Part shown: piece after piece, positions 18,747 through 26,716 of the stretch | How the letters are laid out: each line of letters starts with the position of its first letter | Numbering within the stretch: the stretch's first letter is position 1 | Assembly (NCBI GenBank): GCA_963839645.1 | Contig: CAWIVZ010000001.1 | Location: forward strand, 1,240,001-1,304,000 | Source: PALSA-911 sp963839645 | Lineage (GTDB): Bacteria; Pseudomonadota; Alphaproteobacteria; Acetobacterales; Acetobacteraceae | Direction: 5' to 3' | Length of the DNA stretch: 64,000 bases | Program-made: the position numbers and the translations under genes | Notes under the pieces: model-generated | What the model saw: only the letters and a program-made list of their open reading frames with translations | What the model was told of the DNA's origin: nothing | Database searches by the model: none

Positions 18747-19214
18747 TCAGTCGATCTCGAAAAGCCCCTCGACCTCGACCAGCGCGTCGGCCGGCAGCGA
18801 TGGCACGCCGATCGTGCTGCGGGCATGCCGGCCGTTATCGCCGAACACCGCCACCGCCAGATCGGACGCGCCGTTCATCACCTGCGCATGGGCGGTGAAA
18901 TCCGGCGGCGCGGCAATGAAGCCGCCGAGGCGGACCACCCGGCGCACCCGGTCGAGGTTGCCGTAGCAGGCCGCCTTCAGCTGCACCAGCACGTTGATGA
19001 AGCACAGCCGCGCGGCGTCCTGGCCGTCGTTGATCGACATGCCCTGGCTGATCTTGCCGGCATAGGCGACCTTGCCGTCGCGCACCGGGATCTGGCCGGA
19101 GACCACCACCAGATTGCCGGTGACGACGAAGGGCACGTAGTTGGCGATCGGTATCACCGGCGGCGGCAGGGTGATGCCGAGTTCCGCCAGCCTGGTCTCG
19201 ATGTTTCCGGCCAT
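18747..19214 (-). CDS. RidA family protein
   Basis: YjgF/YER057c/UK114 (RidA) fold protein of 155 residues; RidA itself hydrolyses reactive enamine/imine intermediates from PLP enzymes. This is the longer subgroup: NIETRLAELGITLPPPVIPIANYVPFV leads into GNLVVVSGQIPVRDGKVAYAGKIS, then AARLCFINVLVQLKAACYGNLDRVRRVVRLGGF and the C-terminal RSTIGVPSLPADALVEVEG. The Arg-Ser-Thr element holds the ligand-binding Arg of the family. It lies between the GNAT-type gene and the RNR-like gene on the same strand, ten bases from the latter. The substrate is unknown. Confidence 0.92.
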   Translation of the reverse strand: MAGNIETRLAELGITLPPPVIPIANYVPFVVTGNLVVVSGQIPVRDGKVAYAGKISQGMSINDGQDAARLCFINVLVQLKAACYGNLDRVRRVVRLGGFIAAPPDFTAHAQVMNGASDLAVAVFGDNGRHARSTIGVPSLPADALVEVEGLFEID

Positions 19215-19224
19215 CAGAAGCTCC

Positions 19225-20763
19225 TTATTTCGCGACCAGCCGCAGCCCGCGGCGGCGCACGCGCGGCGCCGTGTCCGGCAGATCGAACGGCAACAAGGGG
19301 GCGCGGTCACGCGCGCCATTGCCGAGCGTGCCGTCGCCGAGCACGTCGGCCTCTTCCGGCTCGGCCTCGGGAATGTCGGTGCGGCCGAGGTAGTTGGCGG
19401 CCAAATGCCGGAACGTATAGTCCAGCAATGAGGTGGCGTTGGCCACCGCCGGATCGCCCTCCACCGCGCCGGCCGGACCGAAGCGGGTGAAGGTGAACGC
19501 CTCCACGAAGGCGGCCAAAGGCACGCCGTTCTGCAGGCCGAGGCTGACCGCGACGGCGAAATTGTCCATCAGCCCGCGGAAGGCCGGGCCTTCCTTGTGC
19601 AAGGCGATGAAGATCTCGCCCAGGTCCCCGGTCTCGTATTCGCCGGTGCGCAGGAACAGCTTGTGCCCCCCCACGGTGGCTTTCTGGGTGTAGCCGGCCC
19701 GGCGTGCGGGCAGCGAGCGGCGCTGCGGCGCGGGCCGCGCGGCCGGGCGGATTTGCGGCGCTTCCGGCATCGCGTCGATGAACGGCGCCACGGCGTCGTG
19801 CATGGCCCGGTATTCGCTGCCGGTGGCATCCGCCTGCGGCAGCACGCCGTCGCCGCGCAGAACCGCCGCCAACGCGGCCTCGGCCGACAATCCGCGCGCC
19901 GCCAGGAAGGCGCGGCTGGCCCGGCTGAGCTCACCGGATTGACCGAGCGGGGAGAACGCCGGCGCGATGCCGGCGGTTTCCACGCCCAGCAGCGCCTCCA
20001 CCGCGCCGGCCGGCGCGATGGCGGTCAGGGCCTCATGGCGCAGGCCGGGCAGGGGCCCTCCCGCGCCCGCCGGACGCGCGGCCGCGTGGGCCGCGCGGGC
20101 GGCATCCGCCAGGCCGGCGATCACGCCGGAAGCCGGCGGCGGCGGCGCCTCGCGCGCGGCGGCGAGAACGCCGAACCGTTCCGCCATGGCCGCGGAGGCC
20201 GCCTCGGCGCGCAGGCGCAGGATGGCGGCGATGCAGCGGGCGATGTCCTGCGCCGCCGGCTCGCCATAGGTCAGGCCCAGGGCGGACAGCAAACCGGCCA
20301 GATCGGCAATGCCGAGGGCAAGGCGCAGCGCCGAGGGTGCGGCCAGGGTAAGCGCGATCGTGGCGGTTTCCACCGCCTCGCCGAAGGCAGCTTCGTCAAA
20401 GCCCGCGTCCGGGTGGAAAAAGGCCGGCAGGTTGAACACGAAGCCCGGCTCTGGCCCACTCTGCCCCCGCCAGATCGCCTCGCTCGGCGCACCCCGGCGG
20501 TGCAGCAGCAGCGCGTGCAGCCGCTCCTCCAGCGGCAACTCGATCCCCGCCCGCCGTGCCCGATCGGCGATCGGACGTATCCACGCATCCGCCGCCTGCG
20601 GCAGGCTGGCGGCGCCTTCGCCGGGCGCGAGTTCCGCCAGCGCCGCGGCGGCCGCGTCGTCCCACGCCGCGGGCAGGGTCAGGGCACGGGCGGGCTGGTC
20701 CGGGTCGGCCCCCAGCGCGATCCGCCGCATCCGCACGCCGTGCCAGGTCTTCGGTGTTTTCAT
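19225..20763 (-). CDS. TSCPD-type protein, degenerate relative of B12-dependent ribonucleotide reductase
   Basis: A 512-residue protein whose last 200 residues match the C-terminal part of class II (vitamin-B12-dependent) ribonucleotide reductase NrdJ: GYTQKATVGGHKLFLRTGEY, then GEIFIALHKEGPAFRGLMDNFAVAVSLGLQNGVPLAAFVEAFTFTRFGPAG (in segments) and LLDYTFRHLAANYLGR. The middle keeps RNR barrel-like strands (LALGIADLAGLLSALGLTYGEP). The active-site cysteines are gone: only one Cys occurs (ARCIAAIL), there is no NPCSEY motif, and no Cys-rich tail. It cannot be a catalytic reductase; a regulatory or scaffold role is inference. The start ATG at 20763 is the only one consistent with homology. Ala-rich linkers suggest relaxed constraint in the centre. 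Confidence 0.8.
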   Translation of the reverse strand: MKTPKTWHGVRMRRIALGADPDQPARALTLPAAWDDAAAAALAELAPGEGAASLPQAADAWIRPIADRARRAGIELPLEERLHALLLHRRGAPSEAIWRGQSGPEPGFVFNLPAFFHPDAGFDEAAFGEAVETATIALTLAAPSALRLALGIADLAGLLSALGLTYGEPAAQDIARCIAAILRLRAEAASAAMAERFGVLAAAREAPPPPASGVIAGLADAARAAHAAARPAGAGGPLPGLRHEALTAIAPAGAVEALLGVETAGIAPAFSPLGQSGELSRASRAFLAARGLSAEAALAAVLRGDGVLPQADATGSEYRAMHDAVAPFIDAMPEAPQIRPAARPAPQRRSLPARRAGYTQKATVGGHKLFLRTGEYETGDLGEIFIALHKEGPAFRGLMDNFAVAVSLGLQNGVPLAAFVEAFTFTRFGPAGAVEGDPAVANATSLLDYTFRHLAANYLGRTDIPEAEPEEADVLGDGTLGNGARDRAPLLPFDLPDTAPRVRRRGLRLVAK

Positions 20764-20937
20764 GGCCCGGATGCTAGGCCGGGAAACCGTGGCCGAAAAG
20801 CGCATTTTGGGGTCAAACACGTTTTTGAACACAAAATCCTGTGGATAGATGGCGATTCGGCCCACAAGGCCGGATGTCGCGCCGGCACCCCAACAGAGAT
20901 AGTGGACCGCGCCGCGGAGGCTGCGTATATCTGCGGC

Positions 20938-21291
20938 ATGAACATCGGCACCCGCATCTACACGCTGCTCCATGGCCGCCGCGTCGGCACCGACGCGGCG
21001 GGCAATATCTATTATATCCAGCGCCGCGCCGTGGCGGGCACCCGGGCCCGCCGCTGGGTGGATTTCGCCGGTCCGGTGGAAGCCTCCGCGGTGCCGCCGG
21101 AATGGCATGCCTGGCTGCACTACACCACCGACGAGCCGCTGCCGGCCAACACCCACAAGCCGTGGCAGAAGCAGCATCTCGCCAACGCCACCGGCACCGC
21201 CGCCAGCTACCGCCCGCCCGGCCACGACTACGAAGGCGGGCAACGGGCGCGGGCCACCGGCGACTACGAATCCTGGACACCCGGCAGCTAG
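20938..21291 (+). CDS. NADH:ubiquinone oxidoreductase subunit NDUFA12 family protein
   Basis: 117-residue homologue of the mitochondrial complex I accessory subunit NDUFA12 (B17.2), present in alphaproteobacteria as a supernumerary complex I subunit on the peripheral arm. Signatures are GTRIYTLLHGRRVGTDAAGNIYYI, RRWVDFAGPVEASAVPPEWHAWLHY and HKPWQKQHLANATGTAASYRPPG, followed by DYESWTPG. The ATG at 20938 is chosen; the open frame upstream overlaps the divergent gene. mlaD follows ten bases later and the DUF2155 gene after that, an order commonly kept in this group. Confidence 0.94.
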   Translation: MNIGTRIYTLLHGRRVGTDAAGNIYYIQRRAVAGTRARRWVDFAGPVEASAVPPEWHAWLHYTTDEPLPANTHKPWQKQHLANATGTAASYRPPGHDYEGGQRARATGDYESWTPGS

Positions 21292-21300
21292 GCACCGCGC

Positions 21301-21807
21301 ATGGCTCGCCATAGCGCCGCGGAACTTCTGACCGGGGCCGTCATCCTGCTGCTCGCGGTAGGCTTCCTCGGCTACGCAGTCGCCCATTCCGGCCGAACCG
21401 GCGTGTCCGGCTATCCGCTGATCGCCCGCTTCGACCATATCGACGGCCTGACCGTCGGCTCGGACGTGCGCCTGGCCGGGGTGAAGGTAGGCACCGTCGC
21501 CAACGCCCGGATCGATCCGCAGAGCTATTTGGCCGTGGTCACGCTCACCGTTCAGAACGGTATCGAACTGCCCAAGGACAGCAGCGCCGAAGTCACCAGC
21601 GACGGCCTGCTCGGCGGCAAGTTCCTCTCGCTGAGCCCGGGCGGGGACACCACGATGCTGAAGCCGGGCGGGACGATCACCATCACCCAGTCCTCCGTCA
21701 GCCTTGAACAATTGCTGGGCAAGTTCATCTTCAGCGTGACCAACATGGTCAGTGCCGTGAAGCCGGACCAGGCCGCCAAGCCGGAACCGACACTCACCCC
21801 GAAATAA
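21301..21807 (+). CDS. mlaD: outer membrane lipid asymmetry maintenance protein MlaD
   Basis: Substrate-binding MCE-domain subunit of the Mla phospholipid ABC transporter, 168 residues. One N-terminal membrane anchor (LLTGAVILLLAVGFLGYAVAHSG) is followed by a single MCE domain: YPLIARFDHIDGLTVGSDVRLAGVKVGTVANARID and the LPKDSSAEVTSDGLLGGKFLSLSPGGD loop, ending in an amphipathic helix LLGKFIFSV. Only one Mla gene is here; mlaEF must be elsewhere. Ten bases separate it from NDUFA12 and a 73-codon gene follows, so one transcript is likely. Confidence 0.93.
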   Translation: MARHSAAELLTGAVILLLAVGFLGYAVAHSGRTGVSGYPLIARFDHIDGLTVGSDVRLAGVKVGTVANARIDPQSYLAVVTLTVQNGIELPKDSSAEVTSDGLLGGKFLSLSPGGDTTMLKPGGTITITQSSVSLEQLLGKFIFSVTNMVSAVKPDQAAKPEPTLTPK

Positions 21808-21831
21808 CCACGCCGAAACAATGGGCCCGAC

Positions 21832-22053
21832 ATGAACCCTCCGCCGAAACTCTGGCCGCAGGAAGATGGTACCCCGGTTTCCTGCCGGGAGAAGCTGCGG
21901 GTGCTGGAGGAGAACCACGCCGAACTGGTGCAGACCCTGCAGGACGCGTTCGAGGACGCGGTGCTGATGGGCGTGGACGAGCAGGCGATGCGCCGCATCC
22001 TCGCCGACGCCGTCGCCGGGCTGGAGAGCCCGAAACGTCCGGCCACCCATTGA
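21832..22053 (+). CDS. conserved small hypothetical protein (73 aa)
   Basis: Unrecognised 73-residue acidic, helical protein: MNPPPKLWPQEDGTPVSC followed by a heptad-rich stretch REKLRVLEENHAELVQTLQDAFEDAVLMG and a second helix EQAMRRILADAVAG. No signal peptide or membrane segment. It lies between mlaD and the DUF2155 gene with a one-base TGATG overlap downstream, so it is very probably translated with them. Its function is unknown; the context hints at the cell envelope or complex I. Confidence 0.7.
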   Translation: MNPPPKLWPQEDGTPVSCREKLRVLEENHAELVQTLQDAFEDAVLMGVDEQAMRRILADAVAGLESPKRPATH

Positions 22054-22502
22054 TGCGCCTGCCGCTGTTCGTGCCGCTGATGCTGGCGGGCCTCGCGCTG
22101 GCTCCCGCACTCGCCCAATCTCCCCCGCCGGGCCAACCTTCCCCGCCCGCCCCGGCCGACGCACCTCCCGCGCCGCGGCCGGAGACCCCACCGACCCCGG
22201 CGTCCACCTGGGTCGCCAAAAACGTCGCCGAACTGCAGGTGCTGGACAAGGTGAACGCCCGCCATACCGACCTCACTGTGAAGGCGGGTGAGAAGGTGCA
22301 GTTCGGTCCGCTCAGCATCGAGGTCCAGTCCTGCGTCGCCCGCCCGCCCAACGAACCGCGGGACGCAGCGGCGTTCCTGTCGATCACCGATGCCAACAAC
22401 GACGGCGTGCCCTTCCGCGGCTGGATGGTCGCCAGCCAGCCGGCCCTGTCGATGCTCCAGCATCCCATGTACGACGTCCGCGTCACCGGCTGCCACTCGT
22501 GA
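22053..22502 (+). CDS. DUF2155 domain-containing secreted protein
   Basis: Periplasmic protein of about 149 residues. The signal peptide LPLFVPLMLAGLALAPALAQ is followed by a Pro/Ala-rich linker (SPPPGQPSPPAPADAPPAP) and a DUF2155 domain: VAKNVAELQVLDKVNARHTDLTVKAGE, FGPLSIEVQSCVARPPNEPRD, and GWMVASQPALSMLQHPMYDVRVTGC. The two cysteines (VQSCV and VTGCH) could form a disulfide. Start ATG at 22053 overlaps the preceding stop; TTG at 22050 is possible. Its stop overlaps the GTG of otsB (GTGA). The family is typical of alphaproteobacteria and has no assigned function. Confidence 0.88.
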   Translation: MRLPLFVPLMLAGLALAPALAQSPPPGQPSPPAPADAPPAPRPETPPTPASTWVAKNVAELQVLDKVNARHTDLTVKAGEKVQFGPLSIEVQSCVARPPNEPRDAAAFLSITDANNDGVPFRGWMVASQPALSMLQHPMYDVRVTGCHS

Positions 22503-23314
22503 CCGCCGCGCCCGCGGCAGGCCGGGCGGCGGACGCCCTGCCGCCGCCGGCGCGCGCGGCACTGCTGCTGGATCTCGACGGCACCCTGCTGGACATCGCG
22601 CCAACCCCCGACAGCGTCGTCGTGCCTCCCGCCCTGCTCGATGCGCTGCGCGGCCTGACGGCCCGGCTGAACGGCGCGCTCGCGGTGATCAGCGGCCGTC
22701 CGGTCGCGCAGGTGGATGAACTCCTGCACGCCATTCCCACCGCCGTCGCCGGCGAGCACGGCGGCGCCACCCGCTTCGCCCCCGGGGCGGAACTGGAACG
22801 CATACCCCTGCCCAGCGCGCCGGCCGGATGGCTGGCCGCGGCCGAACGGATCGCGGCGGAAAACCCCGGCGTGCTGCTGGAACGCAAGGAACGCGGCTTC
22901 GTGCTGCACTACCGCGCCGTGCCCGCGCTCGGTCCCAGGCTCCGGGAAGCGCTGGAAGAAATCGTCGGCGCGTCCGAGGCCTTCGCCCTGATGCAGGCCC
23001 GCAAGGCCTGGGAGATCAAGCCCCGCGGCGCCGACAAGGGCACCGCCGTGGCCGCTCTCATGGCCCACGCCCCCTTCGCCGGCCGCCTGCCGATCTTCAT
23101 CGGCGACGACGTGACCGACGAGGACGGCATGGAAGTCGCGCGCGCCATGGGTGGCGCGGGATTGAAGGTCGGTGACGCGTTCAAGGACCCCGAAGCGGTC
23201 CGCGCCTGGCTGGCCGAGGCGGCGCTCGGCAGCGAGGCCTGGCCGGGGCTCCGCCCCGAACCCCGGCAGGGGGCTCTGCCCCCTGCACCCCCGCAAGGGA
23301 ACTCGTTCCCTTGA
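22499..23314 (+). CDS. otsB: trehalose-phosphatase
   Basis: HAD-superfamily trehalose-6-phosphate phosphatase (trehalose-6-P to trehalose), 271 residues. HAD motif I DLDGTLLDIAPTPDSV has nucleophile Asp25 and acid Asp27. Motif II is in VISGRPVAQVDELL, the conserved AGEHGG follows, KPRGADKG holds the motif III lysine, and FIGDDVTDEDGME is motif IV. GTG start at 22499 overlaps the DUF2155 stop. Repeat element C begins inside the reading frame: the last 22 or so residues (PGLRPEPRQGALPPAPPQGN...) are encoded by repeat modules, so the native C-terminus has probably been replaced. No otsA is present in the window. Confidence 0.92.
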   Translation: MTAAPAAGRAADALPPPARAALLLDLDGTLLDIAPTPDSVVVPPALLDALRGLTARLNGALAVISGRPVAQVDELLHAIPTAVAGEHGGATRFAPGAELERIPLPSAPAGWLAAAERIAAENPGVLLERKERGFVLHYRAVPALGPRLREALEEIVGASEAFALMQARKAWEIKPRGADKGTAVAALMAHAPFAGRLPIFIGDDVTDEDGMEVARAMGGAGLKVGDAFKDPEAVRAWLAEAALGSEAWPGLRPEPRQGALPPAPPQGNSFP

Positions 23315-23487
23315 CCCTTTTAAATTGGTTTGTTGGGGATAGGGCCGAACCGTCGTAGCCGATCAACGGCTACGTCATGGCCCTATCCCCAACAAACCAG
23401 TCCATGGGGTTGAGGGGACGAGTCCCCTCACGGGGTGGAGGGGCAGAGCCCCTCCTGGGGTTTGGGGCGAAGCCCCAACCTTGCTCA
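23243..23487. repeat. modular palindromic intergenic element, copy C (overlaps otsB 3' end)
   Basis: About 245 bases between convergent otsB and a GST gene. It is essentially copy A in the opposite orientation: the modules GGGGCTCCGCCCC, GCAGGGGGCTCTGCCCCCTGC and AAGGGAACTCGTTCCCTT precede a perfect 21-bp stem (GGTTTGTTGGGGATAGGGCC, 23327-23346, paired with 23379-23399) around GTAGCC/GGCTAC. Then come TGAGGGGACGAGTCCCCTCA, AGGGGCAGAGCCCCT and TGGGGCGAAGCCCCA. The stem is changed relative to copy A at several positions on both arms together. Its 5' end supplies the otsB stop codon, and its 3' end touches the GST stop. Confidence 0.85.
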
Positions 23488-24111
23488 GACCAACGGCCGC
23501 GCGATGTGCTCCTTGTAGATCGGCAGTTTTAGCAGCCGGTCGTACCACTCCCGCAGAGCCGGTATTTCCGGGCGCTTGAAGTCCATCACGAACCACCGGT
23601 GCACGTGGATGCCCCAAACGATGTCCGCCAGCGTCAGCGTGTCGCCGCAGATATAGGGCGTCCTCGCCAGCTTCTCGGCGATCATGCCGTAGGCGCGGGC
23701 GGTGTCGACGATGGCCTGGTCGATCGCCGCGTTGTCGCGCTTTTCCGGCGGCGTGCGGACCAGCCCGAGGAAGATCGTGCTCGCCGGGCGGTTCTGCACC
23801 GTCTGCTGCGCGTCCATCCAGTGATCCACGATGGCCCGCGCCCGAGGGTCGCGCGGCCACAGCGTGGTGTCGGGGGCGTGGGCGTTGCAGATATAGCGGA
23901 TGATCGCGTTGCTCTCCCACAGGGTGAAATCGTCCTCCTGCAGGGTGGGCACCAGGCCGGTGGGGTTCATTGCGCGGTATTCCGGCGTATCGGTCTTGCC
24001 GAACGGCCCGCCGACGTCGATCCGCTCATATGGCAGCTTCAGCTCCTCCAGCGTCCAGATCACCTTCATCACGTTACTGGACGTGGACCGCCCCCAGAGG
24101 ATGCGCCGCAT
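23485..24111 (-). CDS. glutathione S-transferase family protein
   Basis: GST of about 208 residues. The thioredoxin-like half has RRILWGRSTSSNVMKVIWTLEEL, MNPTGLVPTLQEDDFTLWESNAIIRYI (in segments) with the cis-Pro and glutathione Ser loop. The helical half has DHWMDAQQTVQNRPASTIF and YICGDTLTLADIVWG. ATG at 24111 has GGAGAG six bases ahead; an in-frame ATG at 24129 would add MSGEKP. It is convergent to otsB across repeat C and divergent from dsbB. Related in sequence to the GST at 15134. Substrate unknown. Confidence 0.9.
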   Translation of the reverse strand: MRRILWGRSTSSNVMKVIWTLEELKLPYERIDVGGPFGKTDTPEYRAMNPTGLVPTLQEDDFTLWESNAIIRYICNAHAPDTTLWPRDPRARAIVDHWMDAQQTVQNRPASTIFLGLVRTPPEKRDNAAIDQAIVDTARAYGMIAEKLARTPYICGDTLTLADIVWGIHVHRWFVMDFKRPEIPALREWYDRLLKLPIYKEHIARPLV

Positions 24112-24213
24112 GGGTTTCTCTCCGCTCATAATTGATGACCCTTGTGCTTCCGGGTCGCGTCTCGCGAGCCTATGCTGCTTGCACCGATCGGGAAAGCGGG
24201 GCAAATCGCCGAC

Positions 24214-24720
24214 ATGACGCAGTTTTCGACACGAGCCGCCTGCCTTCTCTGTGCCCTCGCCGCCGGGGCCGCGCTGGGGATTGCGCTGATATCGGAATAC
24301 TGGGGCGGGCTGGTGCCCTGCGCGCTGTGCCTGTGGGAGCGGGTGCCCTACCGGGTGGCGATCGGCCTGGGCGTGGTGGGCTGCCTGCTGCCCGGCGGCA
24401 ACCTTCCGCGCCGCTGGATCCTGTTCCTGATCATGCTCGCGGCGCTGGCCGCCGCGGGCCTGGCCTTCGTGCATGTCGGGGTCGAACTGGGTTACTGGCC
24501 GAGCCCGCTGCCGGAATGCGCGACCAAGGTGGTCGATTTCGGCTCGATCGCCGAGCGGCTGGCGGCGATGCCGGCACGGCCAGCGAAGCCCTGCGACGAA
24601 CCGACCTTCCTGATCCCGGGCGTGCCGCTGTCGATGGCGGCGATGAACCTGCTGTTCGCCCTGGCGTTCGCGGCCTGGATTGCGATCTATCTGTGGAGCA
24701 CCAAAGGGCGGCAGAGATGA
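24214..24720 (+). CDS. dsbB: disulfide bond formation protein B
   Basis: Four-helix inner-membrane quinone-linked oxidase of about 168 residues that reoxidises DsbA. The first redox pair is C36-C39 in LVPCALCLWERVPYR. The second is in the periplasmic loop, Cys102 (LPECATK) and Cys127 (AKPCDEP), as expected for DsbB. Four hydrophobic helices are visible. ATG at 24214 fits the first helix; the open frame upstream adds non-homologous residues. Its stop overlaps the coq7 start (ATGA), so the two are co-translated. DsbB delivers electrons to ubiquinone, the product of the COQ7 pathway. Confidence 0.9.
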   Translation: MTQFSTRAACLLCALAAGAALGIALISEYWGGLVPCALCLWERVPYRVAIGLGVVGCLLPGGNLPRRWILFLIMLAALAAAGLAFVHVGVELGYWPSPLPECATKVVDFGSIAERLAAMPARPAKPCDEPTFLIPGVPLSMAAMNLLFALAFAAWIAIYLWSTKGRQR

Positions 24721-25244
24721 CCGATCGGGCAACGGTAAGGCCCGATATCGAGCGGGTCATCCGGGTGGATCACGCCGGCGAATACGGCGCGGCGCGCATC
24801 TATGCCGGCCAACTGGCGGTGCTCGGCCGCGGCGACAAAGGCGATCTGCTGCGCCACATGCAGGCGCAGGAAAAATTCCACCTCGACGTGCTGTCCGGCC
24901 TCCTCGCCAGCCGCCGCGTGCGGCCGACGGCGCTGCTGCCGTTCTGGCACCTGGCCGGCTTCGCGCTCGGCGCCGCCACCGCGGTGCTGGGCGAGCGCGC
25001 GGCGATGGCCTGCACCGTGGCGGTGGAGGAGGCGATCGACGCCCACTACACCGCCCAGATCGACGCCCTGGACGAAACCGAGGCGCCGCTGCGCGAAACG
25101 CTGGAGAAATTCCGCGCCGAGGAGATCGAGCACCGCGACATCGGCCTGGCCAACGGCGCGGAACAGGCGCCGGGCTACCGGCTGCTCTCGGCGGTGATCA
25201 AGGCCGGCTGCGGCGTGGCGATCAAGTTGAGCGAGCGGATCTGA
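24717..25244 (+). CDS. coq7: demethoxyubiquinone hydroxylase (COQ7 family)
   Basis: Di-iron carboxylate hydroxylase for ubiquinone biosynthesis (2-polyprenyl-3-methyl-6-methoxy-benzoquinol to the 5-hydroxy product), a 175-residue peripheral membrane protein. The ferritin-like metal ligands are plain: Glu22 in RVDHAGEYGAARIYAGQ, Glu52 and His55 in QAQEKFHLDVL, the VEEAIDAHY Glu, and EEIEHRDIGL near the C-terminus. The hydrophobic GFALGAATAVLGERAAMA would contact the membrane. It overlaps dsbB by four bases. The COQ7-type enzyme rather than UbiF supports an alphaproteobacterial origin. Confidence 0.94.
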   Translation: MTDRATVRPDIERVIRVDHAGEYGAARIYAGQLAVLGRGDKGDLLRHMQAQEKFHLDVLSGLLASRRVRPTALLPFWHLAGFALGAATAVLGERAAMACTVAVEEAIDAHYTAQIDALDETEAPLRETLEKFRAEEIEHRDIGLANGAEQAPGYRLLSAVIKAGCGVAIKLSERI

Positions 25245-25257
25245 GTGAGGGAAAGCC

Positions 25258-25848
25258 TCAGCTTTCCAGTTCGCTGTCCCAGTACAGGTAGTCGCGCCAG
25301 CTCTGGTGCAGGTAGTTCGGCGGGAAACCGCGCCCGTTGTCCTGCAATTCCCACGTGGTCGGCTGGCGCGGGCTCATGCGCGGATACATCCGGCACTCAC
25401 GCGGCAGATGCGAGCCCTTGCGCAGATTGCAGGCGCCGCAGGCGGTGACCACGTTCTCCCACGTCGTGCGCCCGCCGCGGCAGCGCGGGATCACATGATC
25501 GAAGGTCAGGTCCGGCGCCGGCGACCGCTCGCCGCAATACTGGCAGGAGAACGCGTCCCGCAGGAACACGTTGAACCGCGTGAAGGCCGGCCGGCGGGAG
25601 GTGGGAACGTAGTCCTTCAGCGCGATCACGCTGGGCAGGCGCATGGTCATGCTGGGGGAACGAACCTCGGTCTCGTACTCATTCAGAACCGAGACACGAT
25701 CGAGGAAAACCGCCTTCACGGCGTCCTGCCAGGACCAGAGCGACAGCGGGAAATACGACAGCGGGCGGAAATCCGCGTTCAGCACAAGCGCCGGAAAATG
25801 ATGACCACCGTCGGGCAAGCACGATCCCCTGTCGAGGCGCGGAGCCAA
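25258..25848 (-). CDS. HNH endonuclease
   Basis: HNH-family nuclease of 196 residues common in alphaproteobacteria. The N-terminal FPALVLNADFRPLSYFPLSLWSWQDAVKAVFLDRV is the conserved leader; the core is FSCQYCGERSPAPDLTFDHVIPRCRGG, then TWENVVTACGACNLRKGSHLP. Two CxxC pairs hold a structural zinc, and the DH...N pattern is the nuclease site. TTG at 25848 is the only start in range. The role is unproven; it is a chromosomal single gene, not next to a mobile element, and might work in DNA repair. Confidence 0.9.
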   Translation of the reverse strand: MAPRLDRGSCLPDGGHHFPALVLNADFRPLSYFPLSLWSWQDAVKAVFLDRVSVLNEYETEVRSPSMTMRLPSVIALKDYVPTSRRPAFTRFNVFLRDAFSCQYCGERSPAPDLTFDHVIPRCRGGRTTWENVVTACGACNLRKGSHLPRECRMYPRMSPRQPTTWELQDNGRGFPPNYLHQSWRDYLYWDSELES

Positions 25849-25970
25849 TCCTGGGGATCCATCAAGTCCGACCCGCCAAATATTGTGCGCCGCCGTGAAC
25901 CTGACGCGTTATCGCAGACCGGAAATCGCGCCGCAACCCGCATCCCCCGAGGATTCATGGCCCTGTCATG

Positions 25971-26654
25971 TTAACCGCCTGAATTTGCGGCGAAGGCCCG
26001 CTGCAGGAACAGCGCGCCCATCGACAGTCCGGCCTCGTCGATCCCATGCCCCAGGCGCGGGCAATACAGCGATTCGACCGGAACGCCGGCCGCCAGCAGC
26101 CCGGCTTCGGCCTCGTGTGAACGGGTGACCGGCACCACGTCGTCGTCCTCGCCGTGTACCAGCAGCACCGGAACGGCGCCTGCCGCCGGCCGTTCGCTCG
26201 CCAGGCTCTCCGGCGCGATCAGCGCGCCGGAATAGGCCAGTATGGCGCGCGGCGGCACGGCCCTGCGCAGGCCGGTGAACAGGGAGGTCATTGCCCCCTG
26301 GCTGAACCCCATCAGCGCATAGGCATCTGCCGGCAAGGCCAGCCGGGCCAGCTCCGCGTCGATGAAATCGTTCAGGAACCCCGCGGCCCGGCGGACGCCC
26401 GCTTCCATCACCGCCGGGGTGCGATCGGCCACGCTGAACCATTGCCGGCCCATGGGCGCGAGGTCGCAGGGAAACGGCGCGTCGGGCGCCACGAACGCGG
26501 CGTGCGGCACGGCGTGGGCCCAGGCGGCGGCGATGTCGATCAGGTCATGGCCGTCGGCGCCCAGGCCGTGGCACAGCACGACCAGCTGGCGCGGGGCACC
26601 CTCGGCGGCGGGGCCGGTACGGGGTCCGTTCAGCTGGGTCATGCGCTTCTCCAT
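25971..26654 (-). CDS. alpha/beta hydrolase (phospholipase/carboxylesterase family)
   Basis: Soluble esterase of 227 residues of the YpfH/carboxylesterase-2 type. LVVLCHGLGADGHDLIDIA is the oxyanion loop, YALMGFSQGAMTS the nucleophile elbow (Ser in GFSQG), VPVLLVHGEDDDVVPV carries the acid Asp, and PRLGHGIDEAGL the catalytic His. No signal peptide. Two in-frame ATGs (26654, 26642) give nearly the same product. Convergent or divergent neighbours give no context. The substrate is probably a short acyl ester. Confidence 0.9.
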   Translation of the reverse strand: MEKRMTQLNGPRTGPAAEGAPRQLVVLCHGLGADGHDLIDIAAAWAHAVPHAAFVAPDAPFPCDLAPMGRQWFSVADRTPAVMEAGVRRAAGFLNDFIDAELARLALPADAYALMGFSQGAMTSLFTGLRRAVPPRAILAYSGALIAPESLASERPAAGAVPVLLVHGEDDDVVPVTRSHEAEAGLLAAGVPVESLYCPRLGHGIDEAGLSMGALFLQRAFAANSGG

Positions 26655-26716
26655 CGGTTCGGTTTGCTTCTACTCTCGCCCCCATCGCCATCCTAGAGGC
26701 CCAGCGTTCCCAACCC

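Noticed and set aside
20764..20937. NrdR box upstream of the RNR-like gene (ACACAAAATCCTGTGG)
   Set aside because: Too many mismatches from the known box, and only one copy where two spaced boxes are expected.
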